Assembly: GCF_013114825.1 (NCBI RefSeq)
Contig: NZ_JAAVLX010000012.1
Span: 124,001 to 188,000 of the forward strand
DNA from: Bradyrhizobium australiense
Lineage (GTDB): Bacteria > Pseudomonadota > Alphaproteobacteria > Rhizobiales > Xanthobacteraceae
Reading direction: 5' to 3'
DNA length: 64,000 nucleotides
Shown here piece by piece: positions 35,175-45,146 of this stretch; the stretch's first letter is position 1, and every line of letters begins with the position of its first letter. The translations under genes and the position numbers were made by a program. The notes under the pieces are model-generated. The model searched no databases. It was not told where the DNA came from and saw only the letters and a program-made list of their open reading frames with translations.

Positions 35175-35468
35175 ATGGAAATGATGAAACGTAATTCCGG
35201 ATATGACGTGCTACTCGGGTCGGTTCTCGCGCTCGCGGTACTCGCGTCGTTTCTCGCGCTCGCGGTACTGGTCGTCGAGCTATCCAATGACATCGACGCA
35301 CCAACGGATGAGTTTATGCCCAACGGAACAGCTCGGCCGATGTCGCTGAGTAATCTCTGTTTAGCTCTTTGCCGAACTTCCAGTGTGCGATTTGAGGACG
35401 ACTCGTTGCGGACTAGTATTTGGTACCCGGACCAACGCAGAGTGATATTGCGGCCAACGCAGGAATGA
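35175..35468 (+). CDS. Possible small membrane protein with internal repeat
   Basis: 97 aa. A hydrophobic helix at residues 12-35 is built of two near-identical nine-residue units (VLALAVLAS and FLALAVLVV) encoded by a 27-bp tandem repeat (TTCTCGCGCTCGCGGTACT twice). The rest is hydrophilic. No clear RBS, and frames on the other strand are also open, so it may be spurious. Confidence 0.35.
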   Translation: MEMMKRNSGYDVLLGSVLALAVLASFLALAVLVVELSNDIDAPTDEFMPNGTARPMSLSNLCLALCRTSSVRFEDDSLRTSIWYPDQRRVILRPTQE

Positions 35469-35744
35469 CAGCAATGCCACTCCGTGATCGAGGCGCCTGA
35501 TTGCTGCACGACACCTGATCCGCTCGACAATTATTCTCTCGGCTTATTCAGGGTGGCGTGGAGTGACAGGTTCATCCCAGCTTCAAACAATTGGGCATTT
35601 CGAGCTGCCCGTAGGGAATTTTGGATGGGGGCCGTCCTCGCTGTCCCAACAAACACTCGAACTCTGTCTCCGGCCATCTACCGGACTGACCGACCGGCAT
35701 GCTGACAACCGCCAGCGCCCTCGGCGGTTCAACGGGAGAAACCT

Positions 35745-36863
35745 ATGTCCGATGCCAAACTACAAAATGTGCTCTCTTCTCTTTCGCAGGCAGCGAGACA
35801 GTTAGATGCTCTGCCGTCCGGCCGGCCTGCGCCGGCCGCTAATTACGTCAAACTAAACACGAATGAGAACCCATTTCCGTTGCCAACAATCGTATGGCAA
35901 AGTGCAATTGCGGCGCTTGAGCGGCAGTATCTGTACCCAGAAGATGACAACATTAGCCTGAGGGAAGCAGCGGCTAACACCTACGGCGTCGCGATCGATC
36001 ATGTGATTGCCGGCAATGGATCGTCTGAGCTCCTCGGGCTCATCTACAGAGCATTTCTTGCCCCGGGCGACAGCGTCGCAATGCTGTCGCCGGGTTTCTC
36101 ATTCAATCGCAAACTTGCTATGTTGCAGGGAGCTCAACTGCTTGAGATCGGCTGTAACGAAGCTCAGTCGTTGCCGATAGAGCAATTGCTCGTTGGGCCA
36201 GCAAAAGATGCCAAGTTCATTCTGTTGGCCAATCCGAACAATCCGACCGGAACGTTCATCCCTATCGCCGATATCGAACGCCTCCTGGCACAATCGGACC
36301 GCCTCGTCGTGTTGGACGAAGCCTATGTCGATTTTGCGCCTGATAATGGCCTGCGGCTCCTCGGCCGCTATCCGAATCTTTTGCTCTTAAGAACACTTTC
36401 GAAAAGCTATGCCGCCGCTGGCATTCGCGTCGGCTTCGGGTTCGGCCACCCGCAGCTTATTGGACGGCTTCGTAACATCCAGAACGTCTTCAACATGAAT
36501 GTAATCGGGCATGCGGTCGGCATCAGCATTCTTGCGCATCGCGCCGTCTATGAAGAGAACCATATGCACGTCAGGCATGAAAGACAGCGGGTTGCGACCG
36601 CACTGTCGCAACTTGGATTTTCTCTAACGCCCTCCCACGCAAACTTTTTGCTAGCGCGTGTGCCTGCGGGACACGACGGAAGATGGTGGCAGGCCGCTTT
36701 GGAAAGGCAAAGAGTACTTGTTGCCTTCCTTCCCGATAACGGTCTTGAAAATTGCATCCGCGTGAGCATTGGGACAAAAGCGCAAATGGATGCGTTTCTG
36801 GGAGCAGTCAGTGACATTTCTGACAGCTTAAAGCGAGGAAGATCGCCAGTTGAGCCGCGCTAA
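35745..36863 (+). CDS. HisC-like PLP aminotransferase
   Basis: 372 aa, class II-like fold type I aminotransferase of the histidinol-phosphate family. KLNTNENPFPLP is at about 38-49; ANPNNPTGTFI and VLDEAYVDFA in the centre; the PLP lysine lies in RTLSKSYAAAGIRVGF (about 225-240); and the C-terminal Arg is in NCIRVSIGT. GGGAG precedes the ATG. Located in an accessory cluster without other histidine genes, it probably acts on an aromatic or imidazole-type substrate in secondary metabolism; a spare hisC is the other possibility. Confidence 0.92.
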   Translation: MSDAKLQNVLSSLSQAARQLDALPSGRPAPAANYVKLNTNENPFPLPTIVWQSAIAALERQYLYPEDDNISLREAAANTYGVAIDHVIAGNGSSELLGLIYRAFLAPGDSVAMLSPGFSFNRKLAMLQGAQLLEIGCNEAQSLPIEQLLVGPAKDAKFILLANPNNPTGTFIPIADIERLLAQSDRLVVLDEAYVDFAPDNGLRLLGRYPNLLLLRTLSKSYAAAGIRVGFGFGHPQLIGRLRNIQNVFNMNVIGHAVGISILAHRAVYEENHMHVRHERQRVATALSQLGFSLTPSHANFLLARVPAGHDGRWWQAALERQRVLVAFLPDNGLENCIRVSIGTKAQMDAFLGAVSDISDSLKRGRSPVEPR

Positions 36864-37143
36864 AGTCTGGTTTTGCGTTACCCAGGCGAACGTACCACGA
36901 CGCCGCCAATGGCGAAGATCTGTTGTGAGTGAGCGGCGAACAGTAACAACGGATCTAGTCCCCTTGGCAACGGATGCTTAGGCCTCGAAGAGGGACGGAC
37001 AATCGTCTCGTGATCAGCGGTGAATACAAAAGCAGAGGAGAACAAAATGTGCGGCCACAATAGGAGATGTCGGCGTCTTTGACCCGCTCAGATGCCAAAA
37101 ACAAGCGAACTTCCTGCCCTGACCTACAATTGGAGACAATCCA

Positions 37144-38175
37144 GTGAAAGACGCCTTTTCTTCTTCAAAACTAACGTTTGGCATCTTCGATCACTTAGAC
37201 GAGGACGGCCGCGACATCGCCCGACAATACGCAGATCGCCTCGTCTTGGCAGAGGCGTACGACCGTCTCGGCTTCTTTGCATATCACGTGGCAGAGCACC
37301 ACTGTACGCCGCATGGGAGAGGTCCATCGCCAAATTTGTTCCTGTCAAGCGTCGCACAGCGCACACGGCAACTTCGTATCGGGCCATTGGTGATGCTGCT
37401 TAACCTCTATCATCCCCTACGTGCGTTTGAAGAGATTTGTATGCTCGATCATTTGAGCGGTGGGCGGCTTGAGGTGGGTATCGGACGCGGCTCTCTTCCG
37501 CTTGAATTGGGCTACTACGGCATCAGCGCCGACGCGGCGCCAAGCCGTTATGAAGAAGCAAGCGAAATCCTCATCAGCGCTATGAAAGGCGGCACGCTGT
37601 CCTATCGAGGTCAGCATTTTGAGCTAAACAACGTTCCTTTGACGGTAAACACTTATCAGCGTCCAAGGCCGCCGACATGGGTTGCCACAAATCGACCCGA
37701 GTCCGCAGCTTGGGCCGCTGCCAATGGCGCAAATCTCGCGTGCGTAGGCCCCTCCTCTGCTGTGCGCAAAGTTACCGACGCCTTCCGCGCTAATCGAGAG
37801 CCCTACGGCAGGGCTAACGATCAAATGCCATTTCTTGGATTGCTTCGCATGGTCGTCATTGCGCGTTCGGAGACAGACGCCTATTCGCTCGCGGCATCTG
37901 CTTACACACAATGGCTCGAGAGCTTTAAGTTCCTCTACGAGCTCAATGCCGTCCCTACACCACCACACCTTCCGCTGACCTTCGATGCGGCAATCGAGAG
38001 CGAATTGTGCGTCGTCGGAACGCCAGCTTCTGTGCGACAAATTCTTCTAAATCACCTGGAAGAGGCGGGTGCCAATTACCTTCTTTGTCAACTCGCATTT
38101 GGCAATCTGCCATTAGATGCTTCCCTGTGCACCGCAACCGCAATTCAATCCGAAGTCATGGCTGGACTTGGCTGA
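37144..38175 (+). CDS. Luciferase-like flavin-dependent monooxygenase
   Basis: 343 aa, LLM superfamily (bacterial luciferase, alkanal monooxygenase group). Family landmarks: YHVAEHHCTPHG (about 38-50), RIGPLVMLLNLYHPLR, LDHLSGGRLEVGIGRG (about 102-117) and SRYEEASEIL. GTG 37144 with GGAG ten bases before. Such enzymes take FMNH2 from a separate reductase and O2 to oxidise a range of organics. The aminotransferase is upstream and a secreted protein downstream; together with the cupin and binding protein this looks like a small catabolic or biosynthetic pathway. Confidence 0.9.
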   Translation: MKDAFSSSKLTFGIFDHLDEDGRDIARQYADRLVLAEAYDRLGFFAYHVAEHHCTPHGRGPSPNLFLSSVAQRTRQLRIGPLVMLLNLYHPLRAFEEICMLDHLSGGRLEVGIGRGSLPLELGYYGISADAAPSRYEEASEILISAMKGGTLSYRGQHFELNNVPLTVNTYQRPRPPTWVATNRPESAAWAAANGANLACVGPSSAVRKVTDAFRANREPYGRANDQMPFLGLLRMVVIARSETDAYSLAASAYTQWLESFKFLYELNAVPTPPHLPLTFDAAIESELCVVGTPASVRQILLNHLEEAGANYLLCQLAFGNLPLDASLCTATAIQSEVMAGLG

Positions 38176-38372
38176 CAATGATTTGCCCGTCCGGCTTTAG
38201 AGATCAAGCGTTGTGGCAGCGCTCCGCGCCCTCCCGTACCGTCGGCGGGCAGCATGCGCTCACGATCAGCGGCTCCTGTTTGCTCACCACACGTCCATGG
38301 GTCAACGAGGTGCGCTGTTGCCGCGATCCAGCAGCCGCACGTTTTTCTAACCATACCTACGAGGACTGACTA

Positions 38373-38798
38373 ATGACGAAAGACCGATTCGCCATGGACT
38401 TTGCCCTTGCATTCATTCTGATGGCGAGCTTTCCTGGAGCCGCCGGCGCGGAGGAACCTGCGTACGCGGGGCTGAACGGCGGCGCGCCGATCAACACCGG
38501 CGACGTGTTGTCAGGGGAGCTCTACGCTTTGCGCATACGCGATGCCAAGCACGGCAAAAAGGTCACCTACCAGATCATCACCGCGCCGCGCCGGCTGCCC
38601 GAGCCGCACGCGCTGTGCAAGCTAGAGACCGGACCGGTAATGTTTCAGCTGCTCACAACTAGCGAAGCACACGCCAGTCAGCTGAAGCCACTAGTCGGCA
38701 AGAGGATCTCGGTGAAGGTCGATGAAATCGCCTGTGCCGACGCCGAGCAGATGAGCGAGGCGGTGATCAAGAAGTGGAGTCTGGTGAAACAGCGTTGA
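38373..38798 (+). CDS. Secreted hypothetical protein, 141 aa
   Basis: Signal peptide at the N-terminus (MDFALAFILMASFPGAAGA in the first 26 residues), mature part of about 115 residues with two cysteines that could form a disulfide (ALCKLE and EIACADA). GAGGA nine bases before the ATG. Mature region hydrophilic with Lys/Glu; resembles no family I can name. It closes the rightward accessory cluster. Confidence 0.72.
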   Translation: MTKDRFAMDFALAFILMASFPGAAGAEEPAYAGLNGGAPINTGDVLSGELYALRIRDAKHGKKVTYQIITAPRRLPEPHALCKLETGPVMFQLLTTSEAHASQLKPLVGKRISVKVDEIACADAEQMSEAVIKKWSLVKQR

Positions 38799-39275
38799 CT
38801 CGTTAGAGCCTCCGCTGACGATATCCGGCATATCGCGCAACAAGTTGCGGAATTCGCCCCCACTACCTTGCAGTGAGCCTGGGCGGCACCGCTTGCCAGC
38901 TACCCGCAAGCATGACCCACTCAGGTGTTCCGACTCCACATCAGTGAAGAAAACTGCGTCCCTGACTCTACGAGCCGGCTAGACGATCGGCATCGAACAC
39001 TGCAAGCGTGCGACTGCTGGCGCGGGACCGCCAGACATCCATCAATGCTGTCCCACTGGGCTTGGGTCAACTCGACACATCGGTCCCGTAATCACTTTTA
39101 CGAACTGCTTGTGACCTATGATCAACCCTAAGCTGCGCCGCGCAGCATGCGTGCTGGGCAAGCTGCCACCACGGCTGCCCTTTTCATCCACAGAAGTCTG
39201 ATTGCCATATCGATGCCATCAACCGGGCTATCAGGAACATTTGCAGCAGCATCATTCGCAAAAGGAGAACCGTAA
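38799..39275. other. Intergenic region, no gene seen
   Basis: Frames on both strands are short and Arg/Ser rich. No promoter element recognised apart from the AAAGGAG RBS of the next small gene. Confidence 0.45.
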
Positions 39276-39566
39276 GTGCGCGTTAGTCCGTATTTCGACG
39301 AGATCAAGGCTCGCGCGCTGCAACTGCTAACTAGCTTTCGGCCCACCGAAACCACATTCCCTCGAAACAAAGGGGAACTCCGACATGCCGTGCGCGGCGC
39401 ACTCAGCCAAGCACGCGACGAAATGTACAAGCGCGAGAGACCCCACATCATGGGGTCGCGAGCGGAACGCGCTGCTGTGTATCGGCGCACTCACTTCAAC
39501 GTTGGCAACTTCACGCGAGCAGAGCGGGAAATTTGCAAGCTCATGTGGACGCGGCTGTACCACTGA
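39276..39566 (+). CDS. Small hypothetical protein, 96 aa
   Basis: GTG start with AAAGGAG nine bases before, a strong initiation signal. The product is basic, with an N-terminal amphipathic helix (YFDEIKARALQLL) and later REMY-like charged stretches (ARDEMYKRERPHIMG). No membrane segment, no family recognised. A DNA- or RNA-binding role is only a guess from the charge. Confidence 0.5.
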   Translation: MRVSPYFDEIKARALQLLTSFRPTETTFPRNKGELRHAVRGALSQARDEMYKRERPHIMGSRAERAAVYRRTHFNVGNFTRAEREICKLMWTRLYH

Positions 39567-40205
39567 CGATGGCGCCTCTATTTGCCACAGCGCTCAGCAT
39601 CGGCAGCTCTTACATACATTGCAGCGTTTTGGCACAAGATCAAATCGCGCGTCGCGCCTCGCGAAACTCATCGTTTGAATGTTTTAGACGCGGCACTCTT
39701 CCGCATTTGCATCCCAACCACGGATTTGAACCTAATGCACGATACAAATGGCGACGTTTCGTCGGGAGACTCTGCGGGCATCGCAAGAGACAGCAAATCC
39801 GGGCTTAATCAAGCTCGTCATCGACCGCTACTTCAAGCGAGAGCGGAATGGACGCCACCTGCTCGGCGAAATCTGTTCCCGACCTGGTAAAGCGCGTCAA
39901 GGCGCAAAAGCGCGAAGAAGACGAGCCCCGCCTCATAGCATCTGCTCATCGCCGGTGCCGAAGAGCGCTTACCGGTCGGTCGGCAAGCCATCAGATTAAG
40001 CAATACTGCGCAATCATCAAGGAGATCTGCGGCTTCTCAAGTAGACATCTCCCATCGATAATTGCAACAGGATCCGGCGTTACGTCGAAGCGCGCCGCGA
40101 TGATTTTCGAGTGCTGAACAAACGTTCACACGATCCCGTTCGGCTCGCCAAAGAACGCAGGAATGCCAATCCCAACCCCTACTGACGACGAGAAGGAGGA
40201 TCAAC
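39567..40205. other. Region without a recognisable gene
   Basis: Overlapping short frames in all three plus frames between 39580 and 40120 look like one decayed gene, but I cannot identify it. Confidence 0.4.
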
Positions 40206-40433
40206 TTGTCTGAGCAGCGAATGATCACGGCGGGCGCCTCGATCGAGAGAATCGATCGTGTATGTCAGAGCTTTGGCACATATACTGAGAACTCGATTTC
40301 CCATCCGTTCGAGGCGCGATGCACGCAATGCTCGATGAGGATCTTCTTTTGGCGAGGGCGCGAATTCTCGACTATATCGCGAAGCATGAGGCGCACCATC
40401 GATGAGTATCCCTGCGGCCGTTTCAGGTACTGA
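40206..40433 (+). CDS. Possible small protein, 75 aa
   Basis: TTG start at 40206 six bases after AAGGAGG, an ideal RBS; an ATG five codons later is an alternative. The product has CTQCSMRIFFW, a single Cys-x2-Cys knuckle. No family recognised. Confidence 0.35.
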   Translation: MSEQRMITAGASIERIDRVCQSFGTYTENSISHPFEARCTQCSMRIFFWRGREFSTISRSMRRTIDEYPCGRFRY

Positions 40434-40861
40434 GTCTCTTGCCCTCGCCGAGGAGCGCTTCGCGTGCGCTCGCGTGGTAATTGACGCTGATCCCTAATAT
40501 TTGCGACCTGACGCTGGAGTTCAGGATGCGGATCATCCCGCAAGCGGGCGCGTCATGACGCGGCATCGTGGGAGAGCTCCGGGTAAGCATTTCGATAGTT
40601 GGGACTTCGCCGGACCGCCCCGGGGCGAAATCCGCCACCTCCTCCCCTGACTTGATGGCGTGCTGATAAGCACCCGGCGAAGCGGCCAGTCGAACTCGGA
40701 CATTGCGTTGATCCCCTGCAGCAGGGCGTTTCCGGCGAATGTCTATGAAGCCTTGGGTTGCGCGGGAAGTCAGTAACTCTGCATTCCGTGATGCGTGAAG
40801 GCGATCACGTCTCAGTGGGCAAATCCATTCCCAATTGCGAGTTATAATCGACAGATTTTTG
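40434..40861. other. Intergenic region, no gene seen
   Basis: No reading frame or motif that I can support. Confidence 0.4.
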
Positions 40862-41140
40862 CTATTTGGTCACACCGCCACGTAGCAAATCGCGGTAACG
40901 GTGGTCTGCCATCCATTTTGCTCGCGCCAAGTGACTATCAAATGCACTGCGAGCGCGCGACGGTTCGCGATCCGGATCGATATGCAAAACGATCCGAGCA
41001 ACCTCCTTCCAGTCGGCGCCGTCGGCCTCGGCATCGAGAAGCCGCAAATACGTGACCAGATGCCGTTCATCGTAGCTCGTGAGCACCGGATCAACCGGAG
41101 CTGAGTCGGCGACATCAGGATCGAGTAGCGGGGTCTGCAT
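40862..41140 (-). CDS. DUF2285-domain small protein (QseM-like ICE antiactivator family)
   Basis: 92 aa. The sequence DERHLVTYLRLLDAEADGAD, EVARIVLHIDP and SHLARAKWMADHRYRDLL is the DUF2285 pattern. In Mesorhizobium symbiosis ICEs, QseM, a short DUF2285 protein, holds the element's quorum-sensing and excision activators in check. This gene has that length and stands divergent from an XRE-type regulator fragment at 41337, as qseM stands to qseC. I chose the second ATG (41140) because GGAG lies twelve bases before; an ATG six codons upstream is possible. Its partners are broken, so it may be an orphan. Confidence 0.75.
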   Translation of the reverse strand: MQTPLLDPDVADSAPVDPVLTSYDERHLVTYLRLLDAEADGADWKEVARIVLHIDPDREPSRARSAFDSHLARAKWMADHRYRDLLRGGVTK

Positions 41141-41336
41141 GAGTGCTATCAACTCCATTGATCGATTTTAGTGCTTGTTCGTAGGTATATGCACATAACC
41201 GCCACATTGTTATCAGGTCGAGCATAACATTACTTAGAACGAGTAGCTATCGGACGAGCTGCGTACGTCGCTTGTCGACTTTCCCGCTTAATATACCACG
41301 TAGCGCCAATATACGCGATTGCTTCCTATCCTGCGG

Positions 41337-41552
41337 ATGGACATTCGCAAGGACGTTGGAGCAGACCCTTCGCTTGGCCCTAGGCTAAGTCAGGAAGCCG
41401 TTGCAGAACGTATGGGCGTCGATCGCGCCTTCATCAGGAGCATGGAGCGAGGCTGCAACCGACGGGGATCGGCCGTCCGTCTTCCTCGATCCGGAAATCG
41501 CCGAACACTTGCTCAATCAGTTCGTCCGCGCGGCCGCAGACCTCGAAGATGA
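41337..41552 (+). pseudogene. Truncated XRE-type HTH regulator
   Basis: The N-terminus carries an HTH of the XRE kind (LSQEAVAERMGVDRAFIRSMERG) with an ATG at 41337. After the HTH the sequence runs into the inverted DUF3800 remnant and becomes nonsense. It is divergent from the QseM-like gene, as the ICE regulator QseC is from QseM. Confidence 0.65.
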
Positions 41553-41690
41553 CATGCAGTTCGGAAAACGGCGTCCACTGCGCGATGTCGACGATGCGCC
41601 GCTTGAGCATCTCGGCAATGATGTTGAAGACGGCAATCCATGGTCCCGTTTGATTTGGTTCGAGATGATACCGCGGATGCGGGCGCAAGG
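41460..41690 (-). pseudogene. DUF3800-type protein remnant
   Basis: The minus strand reads AVFNIIAEMLKRRIVDIAQW, ELHVIFEVCGRADELIEQVF and EEDGRPIPV, which resemble the central part of DUF3800 (RNase H-like) proteins of mobile elements. About 80 residues remain; both ends are lost. Confidence 0.55.
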
Positions 41691-41946
41691 GCTCAGCGCC
41701 GGAAAAAGTTCGCTACGGCCTCGAAGACCTCCATGCGCGACGGATGGCCGAGCGTCTTTGCGAAATCCTCATTCAGCAGATCGGCGGGTTACCCTGCCGC
41801 CTGCCGGCCCCGGTCGCGCCCTCGACGATGTTTTCCTGCTCCGCCTCATTGAGATCGTCGCGATCAGTGATCCAGGTCTGCAACAGCGCATCGCGTTCTC
41901 CCGGCGCGAGCGGCGTGGCATCGTCGGGCTCTTAGAGATCGCTCAC
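41690..41946 (-). pseudogene. Mobile mystery protein B (Fic-type) remnant
   Basis: From GTG 41946, overlapping the stop of the A gene, the frame reads EPDDATPLAPGERDALLQTW and DLNEAEQENIVEGAT, then in another frame DLLNEDFAKTLG. This is the N-terminal part of mobile mystery protein B, whose Fic domain (HPFPNGNGR) should follow but is deleted. A stop in codon 5 and a frameshift confirm decay. Confidence 0.7.
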
Positions 41947-42396
41947 GGCTCGTTCCATAAGGTCGCGCTCCTTGATCTGGTCGGGATATATGCCTCGATG
42001 CGCGCTTCAAAATTGGCATCGCTGGTCGCCTGGGCTTCCAGCTTCATGATGTGAGCGACACGGCCAAGGTCCCGCATGGCGATTTTGCGCGCGCGCACGG
42101 CATGCTGCAGAAAGCTGTTCGCTACGAGGGCACAGACGAGCCTGTAGTCGAGCGCCTTGGCCGGCGCGGCGCAGCGTTTTGAGCTGAATTGCGCCGGTTG
42201 CCTCCAAGCGCTCGAGCGCCTCGACGCTTAGTGGGCGGATTGGAGCCGGCCGGCGAATTGCACGCGGTCATGCCCAAGGCCTCGCCTATGGCCCGGATCC
42301 AACCTTTTGGCGGCATGCGGAACCGCTCGGCTGGTTTGAGCCAGTCTAGTCGTTCATCCAACCGCTGCGGGCGAGCGTCTTGACGTCATTTCTCAT
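41943..42396 (-). pseudogene. Mobile mystery protein A (XRE type) remnant
   Basis: The minus strand shows RLDERLDWLKPAERF and PPKGWIRAIGEALGMT, the landmark of mobile mystery protein A, then in shifted frames the HTH region and a C-terminal KLEAQATSDANFEARIEAY ending WNEP. At least two frameshifts. The A/B pair behaves as a regulator-plus-Fic module on mobile elements; here both are broken. Confidence 0.75.
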
Positions 42397-42699
42397 CTTC
42401 CAAACCGATTTCTTCGACCTTTCATCAGCCTATGACCTGATTTTGATTTATGAAATCAGGATACAATGACTCTTCATCAAGAAAGATAAGATCACAACTT
42501 GATTCTATGACCAAATGGCCAATTTTTTGTGTAAAAACAACAGCTTGGTGCGGTCAGTTAAAGCACAAATCGGGGTCATTCGCCTACGATGGCTGCCGAT
42601 GACAGATGCCACGCCCACGGAGACCCAGCCTAGCGCGGCGGGTGAAATGCCGCGGCCGACCGCGCCCGAATATTTCGATGAGCCTTCGCGGGTTCGACC

Positions 42700-43333
42700 C
42701 CGAGGAACATGCGCGCGCATTTGCCAACCTAAGCCACGACGTATGTACACACTTTCAGCCGCTATATCGACTTCGGCCGCGCTTGACGGCATCACCATCG
42801 CCTCGACTACGCGCAAGCGCTCCTTCAGCTCAACCGCGGCTACGAGACCAAACACAAGCTCACCCCGTCGGAAGGCATCGTATGGGCGTCGCCATGACCC
42901 GGCCGTCATGCGCGACGGCACAGTTAAGAGCCACATGCTCTTGAATGCGGCGTCCTGCTTCTGCTCGAAGACGAGAACGAGTTCTACGAGCAAGCATTCC
43001 ACACCCTGGCTAATGAATGCGCCATGTCGAAGTGACAGAACGCTTCAATGCGGCCTTCCGAGCCTGCCTCCTGCAGAGCAAGCACCCGAATGCACATGCG
43101 CAATACCGGTGGGAGATCATCAAGGCGTGTTGGGGCGAATATGCGGTGACGCAGATTCGCGGTCCTTTGGGCAGCGCCTAACCGACCGTTACGGGGAGAC
43201 GTTCGTCACCGCACTTGGTGAGACGCGGCGCGCGAAAGCGCTAGTCAAGGCCTACCCGCTCCATGCGAATTTCGAACAGATCACGGCCGAGTCTATGACG
43301 AGCGGGCTCTCCTACGCGGCGGGCCCGTTATAA
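42700..43333 (+). pseudogene. Decayed gene, possible metallopeptidase-like ICE protein
   Basis: A chain of fragments in three frames reads like one former protein: GFDPEEHARAFANLSHD; DYAQALLQLNRGYETKHKL; DENEFYEQAFHTLANECAM; VTERFNAAF...LLQSKHPNAHAQYRWEII; then YGETFVTALGETRRAKALVK. The segment LANECAM resembles the HECAH-type metal motif with both His changed. The family is not certain. Several frameshifts. Confidence 0.4.
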
Positions 43334-43507
43334 TGTCTGTGCGGGTTCGATGTTGAGCGGCGCCATGATCTGAGGACTTCATCATAGGGAGCACAGCACT
43401 CGACGAGGACGCGCCGACGCGGTGCGCTTGCGGCAATCACTTGGCCCTATCCGGCTCGGTATCAGCGGAGCCGATGGAATGACGATGTTTGATGTTTTTC
43501 ATGCGCC

Positions 43508-43723
43508 TTGGGCAGTCACTTCGATCCGGCCATGAATGGCCCCGAGATGCATCGACTGAAGAAGGTTAAGGAGCTTCCGTTCGGATGGGTGGTCGAATGC
43601 CAATACGTTTTGCCTTCTCGATTTCGGCTACCGCAGTTTCGCGCTCGTGTTGGGACGCAGACCTGGCAAAAGATTGAGCTGGAATACAGAAACCATCTGC
43701 CCGGTTCCAGTCTCATGGACTAG
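43508..43723 (+). CDS. Possible small hypothetical protein, 71 aa
   Basis: 71 aa with ELPFGWVVECQYVLPSRFRL; no RBS that stands out and no family recognised. It lies in a transposon-rich region and may be a chance frame. Confidence 0.25.
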   Translation: MGSHFDPAMNGPEMHRLKKVKELPFGWVVECQYVLPSRFRLPQFRARVGTQTWQKIELEYRNHLPGSSLMD

Positions 43724-43857
43724 AACGTGACAAAGTCACTGCTTCAGCCTTAGCTGCCGCTCTGCGGCTTGCGATGGTCGCGCTGAATTTTGACTTGTCA
43801 TGTTTCTATTATGGCTCCAAAGGCCGCCGGCCTCGCGTACTCTTCGGCTTATGCATT

Positions 43858-44082
43858 TTATGAATTATCGTGAGGAGAGCATCCACGGGCCTCGCGGGAT
43901 CGCGCGAAGATTTCGAAGCCGCCCCACCCTTTGATCCACGGCTCCGTGACCGTGTCACCTCCGGGCTCCAGCATTTCCCGCTGCGCCTCTGAACGCGCGA
44001 ACTCGCGATACGCGATCCTTTCGGCGGCTTGTCTAAGGAGGGTTGGGTTTTTCCCGATCTTCGCGAGTCCGGCTTGCGTCAA
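43858..44082 (-). CDS. Possible small protein, 74 aa
   Basis: 74 aa, helical and charged (LRQAAERIAYREFARSEAQR) followed by MLEPGGDTVTEPWIKGWGGF. The second half has a non-random look, but I do not recognise it. It may be a fragment of a mobile-element gene. Confidence 0.3.
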   Translation of the reverse strand: MTQAGLAKIGKNPTLLRQAAERIAYREFARSEAQREMLEPGGDTVTEPWIKGWGGFEIFARSREARGCSPHDNS

Positions 44083-44226
44083 AGCCCCCGTTCAGCCAAT
44101 TCTTTGATTCGTCGGTGTCATTCGGCCTGCAATATTGCCCCCTAAGCCAGGGGATCAGTGTCCAAAATTGCCTCCCTTTAGACTGATCTCTTGCTGCCTG
44201 CTTTTGAATGAAAGCACGTGGTCGGG

Positions 44227-44985
44227 ATGCTGGTCGTGGAGACGATTGCGCGGATACGGCGCGAGCACTTCATCAAGGGCAAGACGATCAAGGAGATCGC
44301 CACGTGACCTGAAGGTGTCGCGGAACACGGTCCGCCAGGTATTGAGGTCGGGAGAGAGCTCCTTCTAGTACGAGCGGCAAGTGCAGCCGCGGCCAAAGCT
44401 GGGATAATGGGCAGGAGAGCTTGACGGTGCTTGCGGTGAATGCGGCCAAACCGGCTCGTGAACAGCTGACCTTGATCCGATCTTCGAGGAGCTGCGCGGG
44501 CGCGGCTACGACGGCGGTTACGATGCCGTGCGGCGTTACGCCCGGTGGTGGAGCAAGGAGCGCGGGCGATCAACCGCTGCGCCTCCGCTGAGCTTTGCGC
44601 CGTCGAAGCGTGCCAACTCGACTGGTGTCACGAGGTGGCCTTGCTGAACGGCACGACGGTGATGGTGAAGGCCGCCCATCTCCGGCTCTGTCATAGCCGC
44701 ATGCTGTTCGTGCGGGCTTCTCCGCGGGAGACGCGGGAGACGGTGTTCGACGCCCATGACCAGGCGTTCGCCCGTTCAAGGGCACCTGCAGTCGCGGCAT
44801 CTACGGCAATATGAAGGCCGCGGTGGAGGCGATCTTTGGCAGCAAAGATCGCTGCTACAATCGCCGCTTGCTGCAGATGTGTAGCCATTAGCTGGTCGAG
44901 CCGGATGCCTGCACGCCGGCCCGGGCTGGAAGAAGGGACAGAACCAGGTCGGCTGGTTCGGGCTGGACGATCGCTGAGCGACCAT
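44227..44985 (+). mobile_element. IS21-family transposase (IstA) remnant
   Basis: In order but in different frames: MLVVETIARIRREHFIKGKT, DLKVSRNTVRQVLRSG (HTH), FEELRGRGYDGGYDAVRRYA, VKAAHLRLCHSRMLFVRA, DAHDQAFA, FGSKDRCYNRRLLQMC and a diverged GWKKGQNQVG. These are successive parts of IS21 IstA up to the DDE core. At least five frameshifts or stops; the C-terminal third is missing. Confidence 0.85.
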
Positions 44986-45146
44986 CCGGCCCATCGCAAG
45001 TGTGCCGCTGCCGCCTATGGTGAGCGAAGCAGGCGATCTTGGCAAAGCTGATAGCCGAGCGCGGCGGCCTAGGAGTTGCCCTCGTTCTCGGCCTAGACGG
45101 CAAGCGGCCACATGGGCCGCTTCTCGTTTGAAATTGCGGCAGGTTC

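Noticed and set aside
41401..42054. 217-codon plus-strand frame
   Set aside because: It is antisense to the DUF3800, mmyB and mmyA relics, which have recognisable residues on the minus strand.
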